Assembly: GCA_030642205.1 (NCBI GenBank)
Contig: DAOWOF010000027.1
Coordinates: 1 to 15,944, forward strand
Reading direction: 5' to 3'
DNA: 15,944 nt
Source of the DNA: Desulfobacteraceae bacterium
GTDB taxonomy: Bacteria > Desulfobacterota > DSM-4660 > Desulfatiglandales > Desulfatiglandaceae
Positions 14,505-15,944 of this stretch are shown here, one piece after another. Position 1 is the first letter of the stretch. Each line of letters begins with the position of its first letter. The notes below the pieces were generated by a model. The model saw nothing but the letters and a program-made list of their open reading frames with translations. It was not told the DNA's origin and ran no database searches. The translations under genes were made by a program, and so were the position numbers.

Positions 14505-15742
14505 CTTTTTTTATCAGGTATTATTGGTATACTATAAAAGACACCTAAAAGGCTAAGGGCGAACAAGGCAATCATGGTAGGAAAACTAATAAGATAGGCA
14601 ACTATCATGCCGACAGCAATGGCAATGACTCCCAATAGATTTAAAAAACGCCAATGTTTTTTCAAAAAGGCGGCTTTCTCCGGATCATTATAAACACTTG
14701 CCATCTTGTCTAAAGACTTATTAAACACATGCATGGCATATATATAGAGAAAAGCCAGGATTGGAAAGAGTTCTCCTTGTCCTATTCTAAAAACTGCTGA
14801 GATGGCATAAGCAAAGGAAAAAGCTCCTGTTGCGACGGCTAAATTACTTAAAACCAGGAATTTTACAAGCCTTTTAAAAAAAAGAAATAAAAAGGAATCC
14901 CTGCGTCCACGAATTCCTTCAATTTCCTGCATAACATTTTTGATCATCCAATTAGGGGTTGAGGCCCCTGCCGTAACCCCGATGATTTCCATTTGGGCAA
15001 GTCGTTCTTTATCAAGGTCATGTTCCGTTTCTACATGAAAGGTTGCCAAACCCGCTTTATCAGCTATCTGAACCAGCCTTTGGGTGTTTCCACTATGGTA
15101 GCCGCCTACTATTACCATGGAGTCTACCTGTTCGGCCATACTACGAACTTCCTGCTGCCTTTGATGCGTAGCTTCGCAGATTGTATTAAAAATTATAGTA
15201 TTGGGGAAACGTTTTTTAATGGCTGTTATAATTTCATCAAAAACCTGCTCATCCTGGGTTGTCTGGGCAACAACAAATAATCGCTCAAGCTGGGGCAAGT
15301 CTGCCACATCTTCCGGGGCTTGAATCAAATAAGCCGGTTTTTCACTATAACCCATCAAGCCAATTACTTCCGGATGGTCATTATCTCCTACAATTACTAC
15401 ATCATAGCCCTTGCGGGTATAAGATCTGATGATCGTCTGAACCCGGATTACTCTGGGGCAAGTGGCATCAATTAATTTAAGGCCACTGTTCTTAAGGTAG
15501 AGGCGTAGTTTCGGAGGTATTCCATGCGCCCTGATTACAATTTTACCAGTCTTTAGGCCTTCCAGGTCTTCTATGGAATGCACTCCTTTGGAAGCCAAAA
15601 GCTCAAGCACCTGATTATTATGGATAATAGGGCCATAGGTGTAAATAGGTTTTTCACTTTTATTACTTTCTGTCAGTACCATTTCTATGGCCCTGCGTAC
15701 ACCCATACAAAATCCCGCAGTTTTTGCCAGTTTAACCTTCAA
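14486..15742 (-). CDS. ispH: 4-hydroxy-3-methylbut-2-enyl diphosphate reductase (IspH) fused to the N-terminal half of a UbiA-type domain
   Basis: IspH makes IPP and DMAPP in the last step of the MEP pathway using a [4Fe-4S] cluster. Residues 1-280 are a complete IspH: cluster cysteines Cys12 (GFCMGVRRA), Cys95 (DATCPRV) and Cys189 (NTICEATHQRQ); substrate residues His41, His123, Glu125 (NDHPEV), Thr161-Thr162-Gln163, Ser217-x-Asn219 and Ser261. Residues about 285-418 hold four membrane segments and a first UbiA-like Asp motif region (NKSLDKMASVYNDPEK, 341-356). The protein stops at RWKYRL, midway through the UbiA fold, and the rest is in the next frame. The start is TTG at 15740-15742, with AAGGAG six bases upstream. 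An ATG four bases upstream (15744-15746) is out of frame and ends after four codons. The IspH part should be functional whatever happens to the UbiA part. Confidence 0.92.
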   Translation of the reverse strand: MKVKLAKTAGFCMGVRRAIEMVLTESNKSEKPIYTYGPIIHNNQVLELLASKGVHSIEDLEGLKTGKIVIRAHGIPPKLRLYLKNSGLKLIDATCPRVIRVQTIIRSYTRKGYDVVIVGDNDHPEVIGLMGYSEKPAYLIQAPEDVADLPQLERLFVVAQTTQDEQVFDEIITAIKKRFPNTIIFNTICEATHQRQQEVRSMAEQVDSMVIVGGYHSGNTQRLVQIADKAGLATFHVETEHDLDKERLAQMEIIGVTAGASTPNWMIKNVMQEIEGIRGRRDSFLFLFFKRLVKFLVLSNLAVATGAFSFAYAISAVFRIGQGELFPILAFLYIYAMHVFNKSLDKMASVYNDPEKAAFLKKHWRFLNLLGVIAIAVGMIVAYLISFPTMIALFALSLLGVFYSIPIIPDKKRWKYRL

Positions 15743-15809
15743 ACATATCTCCTTTATGCAATTTTAATCTCAAAAAGCCATAAATTGCGGTTTTTCAATC
15801 AAGCCCACA

Positions 15810-15944
15810 TCAATTCAAGTAATTATTCAATGTAACCAACATGGAATCAAAATCTTTAATGCTGCTCAGTGTTTTCCGGATTTTGTTGCTACCAGGAAGG
15901 CCTTTAGTATATTTTAAAAGTAAGCCACGCATCATTCTAGCCGC
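15810..15944 (-). CDS. C-terminal end of a tRNA-dihydrouridine synthase (Dus family), cut by window edge
   Basis: Forty-four codons and a TGA stop (15810-15812) are visible. The segment ARMMRGLLLKYTKGLPGS resembles the C-terminal helical region of DusB-like enzymes, where a MRKH..W(Y)..KGLPG pattern is typical; the following SSIKDFDSMLVTLNNYL also fits the family's last helix. Dus enzymes reduce uridine to dihydrouridine in tRNA with FMN. The catalytic barrel is outside the window. The gene ends 67 bases before the ispH start on the same strand, with no obvious terminator between, so it may head the same operon. Confidence 0.65.
   Translation of the reverse strand, partial: AARMMRGLLLKYTKGLPGSNKIRKTLSSIKDFDSMLVTLNNYLN

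Noticed and set aside
14491..14515. Canonical -1 slippery heptamer A-AAA-AAG in the IspH-UbiA break.
   Set aside because: The string is there but out of phase with the IspH frame (GAT AAA AAA AGA), so the textbook tandem-slip does not apply.

Overview
The window looks like chromosome from an AT-rich, Gram-negative, probably anaerobic bacterium. The best guess is a Desulfobacterota (deltaproteobacterial) lineage such as Desulfobacterales. This rests on gene content and protein style: a thiolase with a long N-terminal insertion plus an enoyl-CoA hydratase, an IspH fused to a UbiA-type membrane domain, a large hybrid histidine kinase next to a YfiR protein and a TonB-dependent receptor, and a periplasmic DsbD system. 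The taxonomic call is inference; no rRNA, tRNA or other marker gene was seen. No CRISPR array, insertion sequence, prophage or attachment site was seen either.

Layout. 1-1224 (minus): thiolase, cut at the left edge. 1225-1756: AT-rich spacer with a good minus-strand promoter whose spacer is a Fur-box-like sequence (1630-1659), and a block of four adjacent hairpins (1386-1486). 1757-2503 (minus): DUF364/DUF4213-like Rossmann protein. 2504-3025: leader region of the next gene, with a sigma70-type promoter overlapping a 15-bp palindrome (2745-2784) and a compact foldable RNA (2922-2984). 3026-3793 (plus): enoyl-CoA hydratase. 3794-4052: convergent gap with a 12-bp perfect inverted repeat. 4053-5879 (minus): DsbD. 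6059-6778 (plus): TrmN6/YfiC-type methyltransferase. 6779-7194: convergent gap with little in it. 7195-12812 (minus): probable operon of TonB-dependent receptor, YfiR and CHASE8 hybrid histidine kinase. 13123-15944 (minus): Dus-family tRNA-dihydrouridine synthase (tail only), IspH fused to the first half of a UbiA domain, the second half of that domain, and a family-2 glycosyltransferase, packed tightly enough to be one operon.

How the genes may work together. The most interesting unit is the receptor-YfiR-kinase set. In the characterised YfiBNR system, periplasmic YfiR represses a CHASE8-domain diguanylate cyclase (YfiN), and an outer-membrane lipoprotein (YfiB) relieves the repression. Here the same periplasmic pairing appears to be wired to a full phosphorelay (HisKA, HATPase, two receivers, HPt), with a TonB-type barrel in the outer membrane. 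The second unit couples the last step of isoprenoid precursor synthesis (IspH) to a UbiA prenyltransferase fold and a glycosyltransferase.

Caution. Two genes (the receptor and the IspH-UbiA fusion) each carry an apparent one-base deletion, and in both cases the interval where the reading frame must change contains a homopolymer run. These may be real lesions, programmed frameshifts or sequencing errors; the sequence alone cannot decide.
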